Of a stretch of DNA of 33,221 nt, positions 24,242 through 32,575 are shown piece by piece (positions within the stretch are counted from its first letter, which is position 1; each line of letters opens with the position of its first letter). Made by a program: the position numbers and the translations under genes. The notes under the pieces are model-generated. The model did not search any database. It saw nothing but the letters and a program-made list of their open reading frames with translations, and was not told where the DNA came from. Where the stretch lies: contig JAJPJE010000084.1 in the NCBI GenBank assembly GCA_021324365.1, positions 1 through 33,221 of the forward strand. Direction: 5' to 3'. The DNA is from Terriglobia bacterium (GTDB taxonomy: Bacteria; Acidobacteriota; Terriglobia; Terriglobales; Acidobacteriaceae).

Positions 24242-26227
24242 CTACTTCCGAGCTTCCTCTGCACCTCGTTGCAGGCGGGTGGTGATCGCGTCCACATCAT
24301 AAACACAGCCACCCCAAACGCCACCGCTTGCCTGCACGAGGGCAGCCCAAAGCCGCGTGTCGGCGGGAAGATCGGGATGAGGTGCTAGATCCTTGCGTGC
24401 GCCGCGTGCCGCAAGCCGCCGTTGTCCTTCATCTGCGGAAAATCTGTTGTTCCCTTCACCAATGAAGTTCACCGTACCGTGCAGGGCGTTTCGGTCGATA
24501 ACGATTTGGATGATATCGCCTTCGCAGACTCGCCCGATCGGACCTGCAGCCAACGCCTCCGGCGAGACATGACCGATACATGCGCCCGTAGATACACCAC
24601 TGAAACGAGCGTCCGTGAGCACGGCCACGTGTTTGCAGTACGGCAGCGCTTTCAAAGCAGACGTGACCTGATAAATCTCCTGCATACCGGCGCCTGCGGG
24701 CCCGCCGCAGATCAGGACGATAACATCACCCTGCGCTATGGATCCTCGTTTAATCGCCTCGATTGCCGCAGCTTCCGTCACGAAGACACGAGCCGGGCCG
24801 GTATGGCGATAACAATTCTGGTCATCGATCAGTGAGGGATCAATGGCAGTGCTCTTGATCACGCTGCCTTCCGGTGCGAGATTGCCTACGGGAAAGCAGA
24901 TCGTAGGAGTAACCCCTCGCTTGCGGGCCGAGTCAGGCGAAAAGATCACGTCGTCTGGATTGATGGAATCCAAGGCGGCAAGCCTCTGTTTTAACGCCCT
25001 CCTGCGCTCGCTCTGCTCCCACCAGTTGAGGTTTTCATCCAGCGGTTCGCCGGTGACCGTGCGCACGCTGCAGTCCAGAAGTCCCGCCCTCCGCAGGTGA
25101 AGCATGACTTCCGGCACGCCCCCAGCGAGAAATACCTGCACAGTTGCGTAATTGCTAGGCCCATTCGGTAGTGCATCCACAAGTCGGGGAACAGCGCGAT
25201 TCACGGCCGTCCAATCCGCGACAGAGGGACGGCGCAATCCAGCGGCATGGGCGATTGCGGGGATATGCAGGAGAAGATTCGTGGATCCGCCAAACGCTGC
25301 GTGCAGGACCATCGCGTTGCGAATGGCGGCATCTGTAAGAACGCCAGATGTTCCGACCCGCAGCTGCGTCATCCGGAGCATTGCCCGCGCAGAACGGGCT
25401 GCTGCGTCCAGCCAGATCGGCTGACCCGAGGGCGCAAGCGCCGAATGCGGCAGTGACAGTCCCAAAGCTTCGGCAACCACCTGCGAAGTCGCAGCCGTGC
25501 CCAGGAACTGGCATCCACCGCCTGGAGTCGCACAGGCGCGGCATCCCACTTCGGCGGCGTACTCGGCCGTGATTTGCCCCTGGGAGTATCGTGCGCCGAT
25601 CGTCTGCACCCGTCCGGCATCTTCCCCCATTTCTGGCAGAAGAGTCACCCCGCCGGGCACCAGGATTGACGGTAGTTCCCCGCTCGACGCAAGCGCCATC
25701 ATCATCGCCGGCAATCCCTTATCGCAGGTGGCAACGCCGATTACGCCTTTGCGGGTGGGAAGCGAGCGCATCAGGCGACGCAGAACCATGGCCGCATCGT
25801 TGCGATATGGCAACGAATCGAGCATGCCCGAGGTGCCTTGCGTTCGGCCGTCGCAAGGATCGGTGCAAGCTCCTGCGAATGGAATGGCGCGATGGGAACG
25901 GAGTTCGCGCGCGGCTTCGCCAACGAGCAGACCCACTTCCCAATGTCCGGTATGGAAGCCTAGAGCAATCGGCGTCCCATCCTCTGCGCGGAGACCGCCG
26001 TGCGTGCTGAGGATGAGAAATTCAGGATCGAGCACGCGCGCGGACTCCCATCCCATACCGGCGTTCTGGCTCAGTCCGAAGAGATTCCCGGAGGGTTGGG
26101 TCAGCAGCATTTCCGGAGTGATCGGCAACGAGCCTTGCGGTCCGGGAGCGTGTGTCTTCGTTTCGCGAAAAATAGACTCCTCGCTCTCAAGCACTTGCGC
26201 ATCGGTGATAGAAGTTGCTTTCGTCAT
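24242..26227 (-). CDS. YjhG/YagF-type pentonate (D-xylonate) dehydratase, IlvD/Edd family
   Basis: 661 residues, matching the 655-residue E. coli YjhG/YagF subgroup and longer than ordinary IlvD. Iron-sulphur cysteines are in [24 protein letters not shown] and [42 protein letters not shown] and [22 protein letters not shown] are the usual IlvD/Edd substrate and metal blocks. YjhG/YagF dehydrate D-xylonate to 2-keto-3-deoxy-D-xylonate (EC 4.2.1.82). Related pentonates such as L-arabinonate are possible, and the sequence alone cannot decide. The gene starts inside the last four bases of the upstream transporter gene (ATGA), showing one operon. Confidence 0.92.
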   Translation of the reverse strand: MTKATSITDAQVLESEESIFRETKTHAPGPQGSLPITPEMLLTQPSGNLFGLSQNAGMGWESARVLDPEFLILSTHGGLRAEDGTPIALGFHTGHWEVGLLVGEAARELRSHRAIPFAGACTDPCDGRTQGTSGMLDSLPYRNDAAMVLRRLMRSLPTRKGVIGVATCDKGLPAMMMALASSGELPSILVPGGVTLLPEMGEDAGRVQTIGARYSQGQITAEYAAEVGCRACATPGGGCQFLGTAATSQVVAEALGLSLPHSALAPSGQPIWLDAAARSARAMLRMTQLRVGTSGVLTDAAIRNAMVLHAAFGGSTNLLLHIPAIAHAAGLRRPSVADWTAVNRAVPRLVDALPNGPSNYATVQVFLAGGVPEVMLHLRRAGLLDCSVRTVTGEPLDENLNWWEQSERRRALKQRLAALDSINPDDVIFSPDSARKRGVTPTICFPVGNLAPEGSVIKSTAIDPSLIDDQNCYRHTGPARVFVTEAAAIEAIKRGSIAQGDVIVLICGGPAGAGMQEIYQVTSALKALPYCKHVAVLTDARFSGVSTGACIGHVSPEALAAGPIGRVCEGDIIQIVIDRNALHGTVNFIGEGNNRFSADEGQRRLAARGARKDLAPHPDLPADTRLWAALVQASGGVWGGCVYDVDAITTRLQRGAEEARK

Positions 26228-27561
26228 GACTTAGGGAGGGCAGCTGTGCCGTTCGATCTTGCCGGTTCTTTGAGAAACAAAATCAGGATTGCAGACACTA
26301 TCAAAGAAAAGGACATCAAGAGATATCCAGCGCGCGCGTTTCCAGTGATCGCCTCCAGCAGGCCCACCAGGTAGCTGCCGAAAAATCCGCCAAGCGCACC
26401 GGCGCTGTTGATGAAGGCTAGCACCTCCGCCGTGGCATTGCGCGGTAATCGCTCGGGTACCATCGCGAAGAACGGGCCGTAAGGTCCATACACTCCTGCA
26501 CCACAAATCACCAGGCACATGAATGTGAGAGCGAAGCTGACGTCTGCGAGCAGAAACGAGCCGGTCAGCGCAACCCCGGACATCAGCAACAGGGGCCACA
26601 CGAAGGGGCGGCGTTTCTGCAGCTTGTCGGAGAAGTGCGAAACCGTGAGCATGAGCGAGATCGCTGCCAGGTAAGGGATAGCAGTAAGCAGCCCGGTACT
26701 TGCCATCGAAACGACGGCGCCTTTTCGCACAATCGTCGGGAGCCAGAGCACGAATCCGTAGATTCCAAGACTCCAGAAGAAGTATTGGATTGCGAGAATG
26801 ACAACATCGCCTCGGACGAATGCCTTGTAAGGCACGCCAACAGGTACGATACCGATCTGCTCCTTTGTCAGGCGCGTTTCCAGGGCTTCGGCGGCTGCCG
26901 GTGTGATCCACGTTGCCTGGGTTGGGCGGTCGCGGATAAAGGCAATCCAGACGAACGCCCACAACATAGAAGGAATGCCTTCCACAATGAAGGTTGTTTG
27001 CCATCCCAGTTTCTGGATCAGAAAACCGGTGACCGGTGACATCAGCAACAGAGTAAGCGGATTGCCGAGCATCAGGAGCGTATTGGCACGCGAGCGCTCC
27101 GCACGCGTAAACCAGTTCGTCAGCAGATGCAGCATGACGGGAAAGACCAGGCTTTCCGCAACCCCGAGCAAAAGGCGGTCGACGGCGAGAAGCCAGAATG
27201 TACGAATGACTCCGGTTAATGCGGCAAACAATCCCCAGAGAAGAAGCGTGCCAAATACGACGCGACGCACACTGTACTTTCTCGCCAGTACGGCGCCGGG
27301 CACTTGAAAAGCGAAGTAGCCGAGAAAGAACAGTCCGGCAAGCAGAGACGCGTCGCTTTCCGTGATATGAAGAGTGGTTGCTAAGCCCGCAGCCGCGCCA
27401 AATCCAAAATTGGCCCGATCGAGATATGCCAGGCTGTACGTGACAAAGACTGCCGGCAGCAAATATTTCCAGCGCTTGCGCAGATTTGCCTGCATACCCT
27501 CCTGGGAGAGTTCCAGGGAAGGACTGGGACTGTTGCTAAGGCGAATCTGGGGAGAGTCCAT
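26224..27561 (-). CDS. MFS transporter, anion:cation symporter (sugar-acid uptake) type
   Basis: 445 residues with 12 predicted transmembrane helices. The first helix block [28 protein letters not shown], read as overlapping pieces, with [10 protein letters not shown] is the hallmark of the ACS subfamily (ExuT, GudP, DgoT, tartrate/phthalate carriers). The second typical block is [20 protein letters not shown] before [11 protein letters not shown] carriers take up organic and sugar acids with protons or sodium, so this is the likely entry route for the pentonate used by the downstream dehydratases. ATG at 27561 has GGGA upstream; an ATG at 27495 follows AGGAGG too closely to be favoured. It is divergent from the EntS-like exporter gene. 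Confidence 0.88.
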   Translation of the reverse strand: MDSPQIRLSNSPSPSLELSQEGMQANLRKRWKYLLPAVFVTYSLAYLDRANFGFGAAAGLATTLHITESDASLLAGLFFLGYFAFQVPGAVLARKYSVRRVVFGTLLLWGLFAALTGVIRTFWLLAVDRLLLGVAESLVFPVMLHLLTNWFTRAERSRANTLLMLGNPLTLLLMSPVTGFLIQKLGWQTTFIVEGIPSMLWAFVWIAFIRDRPTQATWITPAAAEALETRLTKEQIGIVPVGVPYKAFVRGDVVILAIQYFFWSLGIYGFVLWLPTIVRKGAVVSMASTGLLTAIPYLAAISLMLTVSHFSDKLQKRRPFVWPLLLMSGVALTGSFLLADVSFALTFMCLVICGAGVYGPYGPFFAMVPERLPRNATAEVLAFINSAGALGGFFGSYLVGLLEAITGNARAGYLLMSFSLIVSAILILFLKEPARSNGTAALPKS

Positions 27562-27654
27562 CGAGAATCCCGGTTACAGAACCGTTTCTTCTGAGGAGAC
27601 ATTGTACAGAGGCGACCGGCTGCGCAGGTAAGATGAAGGAGACACATTCGTCCC

Positions 27655-28950
27655 ATGCGCGAATTTTTCATCCTCCTACGCCTTAACCGGAATTATCGAT
27701 ACACGTGGATGGGCCAGGTTGTAAGCGAAATCGGCGATAACTTTAACAATATCGCCGTATTCGCACTTGCCATGGCGTTGACGCATTCGGGGCTGGTGGT
27801 TACTGGGATCATGCTGGCGCGCGCCGTTCCTGCCGTAACGGTTGGCCCGCTGGCCGGAGTACTCCTCGACCGTTTTGATCGCCAGCGGATCATGATTGCT
27901 AGCGACCTCATCCGCGCCGTGGTGGCACTCGGCTTCATTCTTGTGCTCCGTGGCCGGCACATATGGTTACTGTACCTGTTCAGCGCGCTGCTGATGCTGG
28001 CATCGCCTTTCTTCACCGCGGGCCGCTCGGCCATCCTGCCTACAATTACCACCGATGACGAACTCCACACGGCGAATTCCCTGACCCAGACGACGCAATG
28101 GACCACCCTTACCGTCGGCACATTCCTTGGCGCAACGGTGATCGCTATCGGCTACACCTGGGCATTCGTCTTCAACGCTTTGTCATTTGTGTTTTCCGCC
28201 TGGGCCATCTGGCATCTGAAAGCGCCGAAAGGCAGAGCCTTCCGCGCGGAACGCAAAAGCCTGACGGAAGCCGAAGTCGTTAGGCCGTGGCATGAATACC
28301 GAGAGGGCTTGCGGTACATGCGCTCTGTCCCGCTGGTGCTCGCGATCGCGCTGCTCGCCGTGGGTTGGGCCACCGGAGGCGGAGCAGCGCAGATTCTTTT
28401 CACCCTGTTTGGCGAAGTTGTCTTCAATGCCGGAGCTGCCGGCATCGCCATGATCTGGGGCTGTGCCGGGATAGGGTTGCTGATCGGAGGGGTCCTCGGG
28501 AACTGGTTGGGCCGGCGGTTATCGTTCGAGCGCTACAAAGTCGCCGTCTTTATCGACTACATCGTGCACGGCGGCGCATACGTTCTTTTCAGCCGGATGC
28601 CGCGAATCCAATTGGCTTTGATCTTCATTGCGTTGTCGCGCACGGCCATCGCGATCAATTCGGTCATGAACTATTCCTATCTGCTGAGAACGGTCACCAA
28701 CCAGTATCGCGGGCGCGTTTTCGCCACCATGGAAGCGCTGACCTGGAGCATGATGATGATTTCCATGATGGGCGCCGGAATTGCCTCCACACATTACAGT
28801 GCCCGAACCATTGGCACCGTGGCCGGGTTACTGAGTTCCTCGACCGCCCTCTTCTGGGGATGGGCCAACTGGACAGGTCGCCTGCCAAGGCCGGAGGCTT
28901 TGGGTGTGGACGCGCGCGAGGTAGAGGTCCATGGAGATCCAGTGGTATAG
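27655..28950 (+). CDS. MFS exporter, EntS/MFS_3-like
   Basis: 431 residues with 12 predicted transmembrane helices, ATG with AAGGAGA about 12 bases upstream. The N-terminus (FFILLRLNRNYRYTWMGQVVSEIGDNFNNIAVF, in overlapping pieces) and the loop GVLLDRFDRQRIMIASDLIRAVVAL belong to the MFS_3 group around enterobactin exporter EntS and macrolide exporters. NQYRGRVFATMEALTWSMMMI in helix 11 is also typical. It probably exports a hydrophobic or siderophore-like compound using the proton gradient; the substrate is unknown, as no biosynthetic genes adjoin it. The next plus-strand gene begins within its last 20 bases. Confidence 0.85.
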   Translation: MREFFILLRLNRNYRYTWMGQVVSEIGDNFNNIAVFALAMALTHSGLVVTGIMLARAVPAVTVGPLAGVLLDRFDRQRIMIASDLIRAVVALGFILVLRGRHIWLLYLFSALLMLASPFFTAGRSAILPTITTDDELHTANSLTQTTQWTTLTVGTFLGATVIAIGYTWAFVFNALSFVFSAWAIWHLKAPKGRAFRAERKSLTEAEVVRPWHEYREGLRYMRSVPLVLAIALLAVGWATGGGAAQILFTLFGEVVFNAGAAGIAMIWGCAGIGLLIGGVLGNWLGRRLSFERYKVAVFIDYIVHGGAYVLFSRMPRIQLALIFIALSRTAIAINSVMNYSYLLRTVTNQYRGRVFATMEALTWSMMMISMMGAGIASTHYSARTIGTVAGLLSSSTALFWGWANWTGRLPRPEALGVDAREVEVHGDPVV

Positions 28951-29347
28951 GCGAGCATTGCGAATCCTGCAAATCACGCTTCTGGTCGCCTTGACGCTTG
29001 CCGCTTTTGTCCCGGCACTCGCAGAGGACGACGTCGATCGCGATATCGAGCGAGCACTGTCCGTCGTAGTCAATGAAGTTCGATCGCGGTATGGCTTCCC
29101 GCAATTGGCCAGCGGCACACGGCTCAAACAGGCTGCTCGCGCACATCTAACTGAATTTCTGGCCCGAAAGCGTCGATTCCTTTGCGGTGCTTCGGACCGA
29201 AGAGGTCATCAAGGTATAGCAGATATACACAAAGCAGGTTGTAGGATTGATCCACCCGCTGCAGTTGGACGGAAGCATCCAGAGCCTTCAGATGGGGCTC
29301 GCCGTCAAGCGAGTAGTCGATCATGGCTTCTGTCAGCAGTGAGTTGA
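28931..29347 (+). CDS. Possible truncated CAP/SCP-domain exported protein
   Basis: 138 codons starting at an ATG inside the last 20 bases of the exporter gene. Residues 1-31 are a good signal peptide (LLVALTLAAFVPALAEDD). Residues about 38-77 (VNEVRSRYGFPQLASGTRLKQAARAHLTEF) resemble the first helices of a CAP/SCP domain, which should run on for about another 80 residues. The remaining ~60 residues look unrelated: they are basic, low in pattern and antisense to the last 220 bases of the M28-like gene. The simplest reading is a gene cut short when the convergent M28-like segment was joined near 29150-29200. Whether it is still translated is unknown. Confidence 0.45.
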   Translation: MEIQWYRRALRILQITLLVALTLAAFVPALAEDDVDRDIERALSVVVNEVRSRYGFPQLASGTRLKQAARAHLTEFLARKRRFLCGASDRRGHQGIADIHKAGCRIDPPAAVGRKHPEPSDGARRQASSRSWLLSAVS

Positions 29348-30059
29348 AGACAACCCCGGGAATGCGCCAGTGATCCAGTTCCTGTACCTGGAACTCGTCT
29401 TGCGGTAAAGCGGGCGGCGACGGCAACTGCAAGGTTCTTGCAGCGGTCGTTACATAGTCGGCAAGCCGGTTCGCATCGGCCTTTGCCACAGAGCATGATG
29501 GAAAGCCAATGCCGATCGATTTAAGGAAAACCATCGCACTAATGTTCTTCCGTTCCTTCGCGGTCAGATGATCCAGATACCAGGAGAATCCGGTCTTGCC
29601 TTCATCGCTGCCCGCAAATGCAACGAACACGACGTCATTTTGATGGGGCACGGAACCGACCGACTCAGCCAGCAGTCGCAGCATCATGGGCGTAACCCAG
29701 GATGATGACTCACTCTGGTTCAAGTTGTGATCGCTCAACGCGGCGCCAATCACAATCGTCCGGCGTGTGCCTTCTGGCTGCGTGCCAGGTAGAACGCACG
29801 TCACATTCGGTACGACTTCTCCCGTAACTGGCTGTTCCCTTATTTTGTCGGGATCACAACCCGCATGGCGGAAAAGTATTTTCAGGGTCTTTGGGCGGTC
29901 CGCTTCCGCGGGAGCTTTGCGAAGGTATTTCTCAAGCGTGGGCCTATCGATTCTGAGATAAGTAATTGTCCGGGTATAGGAGGTATTCGCCAGCAGAAGG
30001 AAAACAATAACTTGCGTGGTAGCCTGAGAGAAAAGTCCGTGCGGGAGCCGTGCTCGCAT
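29124..30059 (-). CDS. M28-like exported protein lacking most metal ligands
   Basis: 311 residues, ATG with GAGGG seven bases upstream, one N-terminal hydrophobic segment (about residues 14-27). From residue 95 it follows an acidobacterial M28 aminopeptidase-like pattern (IVIGAALSD, VVFVAFAGSDEGKTGFSWYL, LKSIGIG, GVVFNSLLTE, LCVYLLYLDDLFG). By comparison with the usual blocks GAHSD, DNWSG, DEEKG, LECLG and LHSxTxE, the zinc ligands His, Asp, Glu and the last His appear as Leu, Ser, Lys and Asn, and the catalytic Glu pair is Asp-Glu. It is thus likely a non-catalytic binding protein or a decaying gene. The last 24 residues run into the plus-strand CAP-like fragment. Confidence 0.72.
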   Translation of the reverse strand: MRARLPHGLFSQATTQVIVFLLLANTSYTRTITYLRIDRPTLEKYLRKAPAEADRPKTLKILFRHAGCDPDKIREQPVTGEVVPNVTCVLPGTQPEGTRRTIVIGAALSDHNLNQSESSSWVTPMMLRLLAESVGSVPHQNDVVFVAFAGSDEGKTGFSWYLDHLTAKERKNISAMVFLKSIGIGFPSCSVAKADANRLADYVTTAARTLQLPSPPALPQDEFQVQELDHWRIPGVVFNSLLTEAMIDYSLDGEPHLKALDASVQLQRVDQSYNLLCVYLLYLDDLFGPKHRKGIDAFGPEIQLDVREQPV

Positions 30060-30261
30060 TCAGGAGCCCTCAACCTGTATAGCGTATGCGCTCTGTTTCG
30101 CGTATCAAACGACTATTTGGCAAGGACGGTGGAGTCTCACAATTCATTTTGGGACTCGTTTCCCTTGTCCACGATCCTCATCGATTCGCTGCTTGTAAAC
30201 ACTCAATGCACGCTTCTGCACGACAGTTGCCTCTCTCTCGCGTTACACTTTTCTGCTTACC

Positions 30262-31374
30262 ATGGCGCTCAAATCTCCTACGGAACTTCGGCAGCTCGTC
30301 GGACAACTGATGATCATGGGGTTCGAAGGAACGGAAGTCTCGGTTCGCTTTCGCATGATGCTCTCCACATTGCAGCCGGGCGGGGTCATCCTGTTCCGGC
30401 GCAATCTCGAAGCGGCGGATCAGACATACGCTCTCAATCGCGAATGCCATAGCTACCTGAAGACGCCTCCGTTTCTTTCTGTTGATCTCGAAGGTGGCAC
30501 CGTCGACCGTTTTCGCGATCTCATCGCGCCGATGCCGTCGGTAGCGGATGTCGCCGCTGCCGGCCAGAAGAAACTTCTGCGCAAGCACGGCTTGCTTCTT
30601 GGCGCCGAATGCCGCACGCTTGGCTTCAATACTGATTTCACGCCGTGCCTCGATCTGCAGCTTCCACCTTCGCGCAGCGTGCTTACCTCGCGCACGATTT
30701 CTGCCGATCCGAAGGAAGTTGTCGTCGGCGCGCGCGAGATTCTGCGCGGTCTCCATGAGTGCTACATCCTCAGTTGCGGAAAACATTTCCCCGGATTGGG
30801 AGAAGGCAATCTCGACAGCCATAAGGGCATGCCGGAGATCCATAAGCCGCTGAAACGGATGTGGAATGAAGATCTGTATCCTTATCGCGAACTCAAGCGG
30901 CAATTGCCATTCGTGATGGTATGCCACGCGTCCTATCCAGCCGTGTCGGGAGATCGCAAACCGGCGTCGATTTCGCGTAAATGGGTGACTGATATTCTCC
31001 GCAAGAAGATCGGCTACAAAGGGCTGATTGTCACCGACGACCTCGAGATGGGTGGCGTGCAACAAGCTCTCCCCGTCGATCAGGCAGCGGTCGAAGCGAT
31101 TTGGGCCGGATGCCACATGTTCATCGTCAGCCGCCAGGAGGAGCTCGTGTCTCGCACTTACGAAGCCGTGCTTCGTGAAGCTGAGAAGGACAGGCGATTT
31201 GCCGAAATGGTCCGCGCCGCGGCGGCGCATGTGCTTTCGATGAAGAAAAAGGCAGGCGAGCTGAAACGTCGTCCAAAGCCTCCGTCGGCAAAGAGCATCG
31301 ATTCGTTACGGCGAAAAATCTGGGAGTTCACGGAAGAAATTCGCTACGATGCCGACGCAGTGAGGACCGCTTGA
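30262..31374 (+). CDS. nagZ: Beta-N-acetylhexosaminidase (glycoside hydrolase family 3, NagZ-type)
   Basis: 370 residues, single GH3 barrel. Features are GGVILFRRNLE, VDLEGGTVDRFRD, the catalytic loop KHFPGLGEGNLDSHKGMP and the nucleophile in VTDDLEMGG. NagZ removes GlcNAc from GlcNAc-1,6-anhydro-MurNAc peptides during peptidoglycan recycling. The usual GHGD of the loop is GLGE here, while the Asp-Ser-His acid/base dyad is kept, so activity is expected. There is no signal peptide, consistent with cytosolic recycling. The C-terminal ~60 residues are a basic helical tail. The gene overlaps anmK by four bases (TTGA). No clear Shine-Dalgarno sequence precedes the ATG. Confidence 0.9.
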   Translation: MALKSPTELRQLVGQLMIMGFEGTEVSVRFRMMLSTLQPGGVILFRRNLEAADQTYALNRECHSYLKTPPFLSVDLEGGTVDRFRDLIAPMPSVADVAAAGQKKLLRKHGLLLGAECRTLGFNTDFTPCLDLQLPPSRSVLTSRTISADPKEVVVGAREILRGLHECYILSCGKHFPGLGEGNLDSHKGMPEIHKPLKRMWNEDLYPYRELKRQLPFVMVCHASYPAVSGDRKPASISRKWVTDILRKKIGYKGLIVTDDLEMGGVQQALPVDQAAVEAIWAGCHMFIVSRQEELVSRTYEAVLREAEKDRRFAEMVRAAAAHVLSMKKKAGELKRRPKPPSAKSIDSLRRKIWEFTEEIRYDADAVRTA

Positions 31375-32531
31375 TCGTCGCTGGCGTGATGAGCGGGACC
31401 TCAGCTGACGGGATCAATGTGGCTATTGTCCGTCTGCGCGGACGCCGTTTTCGTACGCGTCTCGAACTCCTCGCTCATGAGGAGTACGCCTTCCCTGCTC
31501 CTGTCCGTCGCACTATTTTGTCATTCATGAACGCCAAAGTTCCCGTCGCAGATCTGGCGCGGTTGAACTTTCTCCTCGGCGAACTTTACGCCGAATCCGT
31601 CATCCGTACGACTGAGAAACACAAGATCGACATCAGCCTTATCGGTTGTCACGGACAAACGCTCTACCACCAGGGCGAAGCCGCACCGTACCTCGGAAGA
31701 AAGATTTCGTGCACTTGGCAAACCGGAGAGGGAGCCGTGCTGGCGCAACACACGCGGGTGCCGGTCGTCTCCGACTTCCGTCCGGCGGACATGGCTGCGG
31801 GAGGAAAGGGCGCCCCGCTCGTGCCTTTTCTCGATTACATCCTTTATCGGCATTACCGCCGGGGACGCATCGTGCAGAACATCGGGGGAATAGCGAACCT
31901 CACTGCAATTCCCTCGGCTGCTCGTCCTGAAAATGTCGTCGCTTTCGACACCGGCCCTGGAAACATGGTGATCGATGCGGTGGTGGAGCGACTTTTTCAA
32001 AAGTCATTTGACCGTGACGGGCGGATTGCCGCTCGCGGACGTGTTCTCGAACGTGTAGTCGACGAAGTTCTATCGCGCCCTTTCTTCCGGCGCAAACCTC
32101 CGAAGACCGCTGGCCGCGAAGAGTTCGGACGCGAGTTCGTCTCCGACTTCGTTCGCTCCTGCGGGAAAGTTGCGAAAGAAGATGTAGTTGCGACCGCAAC
32201 TGCGATCACGGCAGAATCCATCGCGTACTCGGTCCGCAATCTGTTGCCGGGGATGAAGGCCATTACGCCAAAACACCGACGCCTTCCGTTTCGCGAAATC
32301 ATCGTGTCGGGCGGGGGTGCGAAAAACGTGACACTCATGAACATGCTCGCGGAACTTCTGGCCGGTCTGAAAATCGCACGTACGGACGACCATGGCATGC
32401 CGTCGGATGCCAAAGAAGCGGCAGCGTTTGCGTTGCTAGCCTATGAGACCTGGTTTCGCCTGCCCGGCAATATCCCCTCTGCAACCGGCGCGGTGCATCC
32501 TGCCATCCTCGGTAAAATCAGCTTCCCTTAG
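31371..32531 (+). CDS. anmK: Anhydro-N-acetylmuramic acid kinase
   Basis: 386 residues from a TTG at 31371 that overlaps the nagZ stop (TTGA); the family start is just GVMSGTSADGINVAIV, so no later start is sensible. Key blocks are MSGTSADG (phosphate binding), GCHGQTLYHQG, FRPADMAAGGKGAPLVPFLD, QNIGGIANLT and FDTGPGNMVID with the catalytic Asp. AnmK hydrates and phosphorylates 1,6-anhydro-MurNAc to MurNAc 6-phosphate (EC 2.7.1.170). It acts directly after NagZ in recycling, and the four-base overlap makes them one operon. MurQ, the next enzyme, is not visible in the window. Confidence 0.95.
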   Translation: MIVAGVMSGTSADGINVAIVRLRGRRFRTRLELLAHEEYAFPAPVRRTILSFMNAKVPVADLARLNFLLGELYAESVIRTTEKHKIDISLIGCHGQTLYHQGEAAPYLGRKISCTWQTGEGAVLAQHTRVPVVSDFRPADMAAGGKGAPLVPFLDYILYRHYRRGRIVQNIGGIANLTAIPSAARPENVVAFDTGPGNMVIDAVVERLFQKSFDRDGRIAARGRVLERVVDEVLSRPFFRRKPPKTAGREEFGREFVSDFVRSCGKVAKEDVVATATAITAESIAYSVRNLLPGMKAITPKHRRLPFREIIVSGGGAKNVTLMNMLAELLAGLKIARTDDHGMPSDAKEAAAFALLAYETWFRLPGNIPSATGAVHPAILGKISFP

Positions 32532-32575
32532 TTTTTCTCTGCATTTGTAACCGTACTCTGTGGTAAAGAATTGCT

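Noticed and set aside
25497-26234. Long plus-strand frame of 245 codons opposite the pentonate dehydratase
   Set aside because: Antisense to a clearly conserved gene, with Arg/Pro/Ser-rich composition typical of shadow frames in GC-rich DNA and no recognisable domain.
30060-30261. Short frames in the gap between the M28-like and nagZ genes
   Set aside because: No ribosome sites, family similarity or consistent codon pattern; I see only presumed promoter sequence for the two divergent genes.
30178-31230. 350-codon minus-strand frame opposite nagZ
   Set aside because: Antisense to conserved GH3 catalytic blocks; composition is His/Arg-rich and no domain is recognisable.
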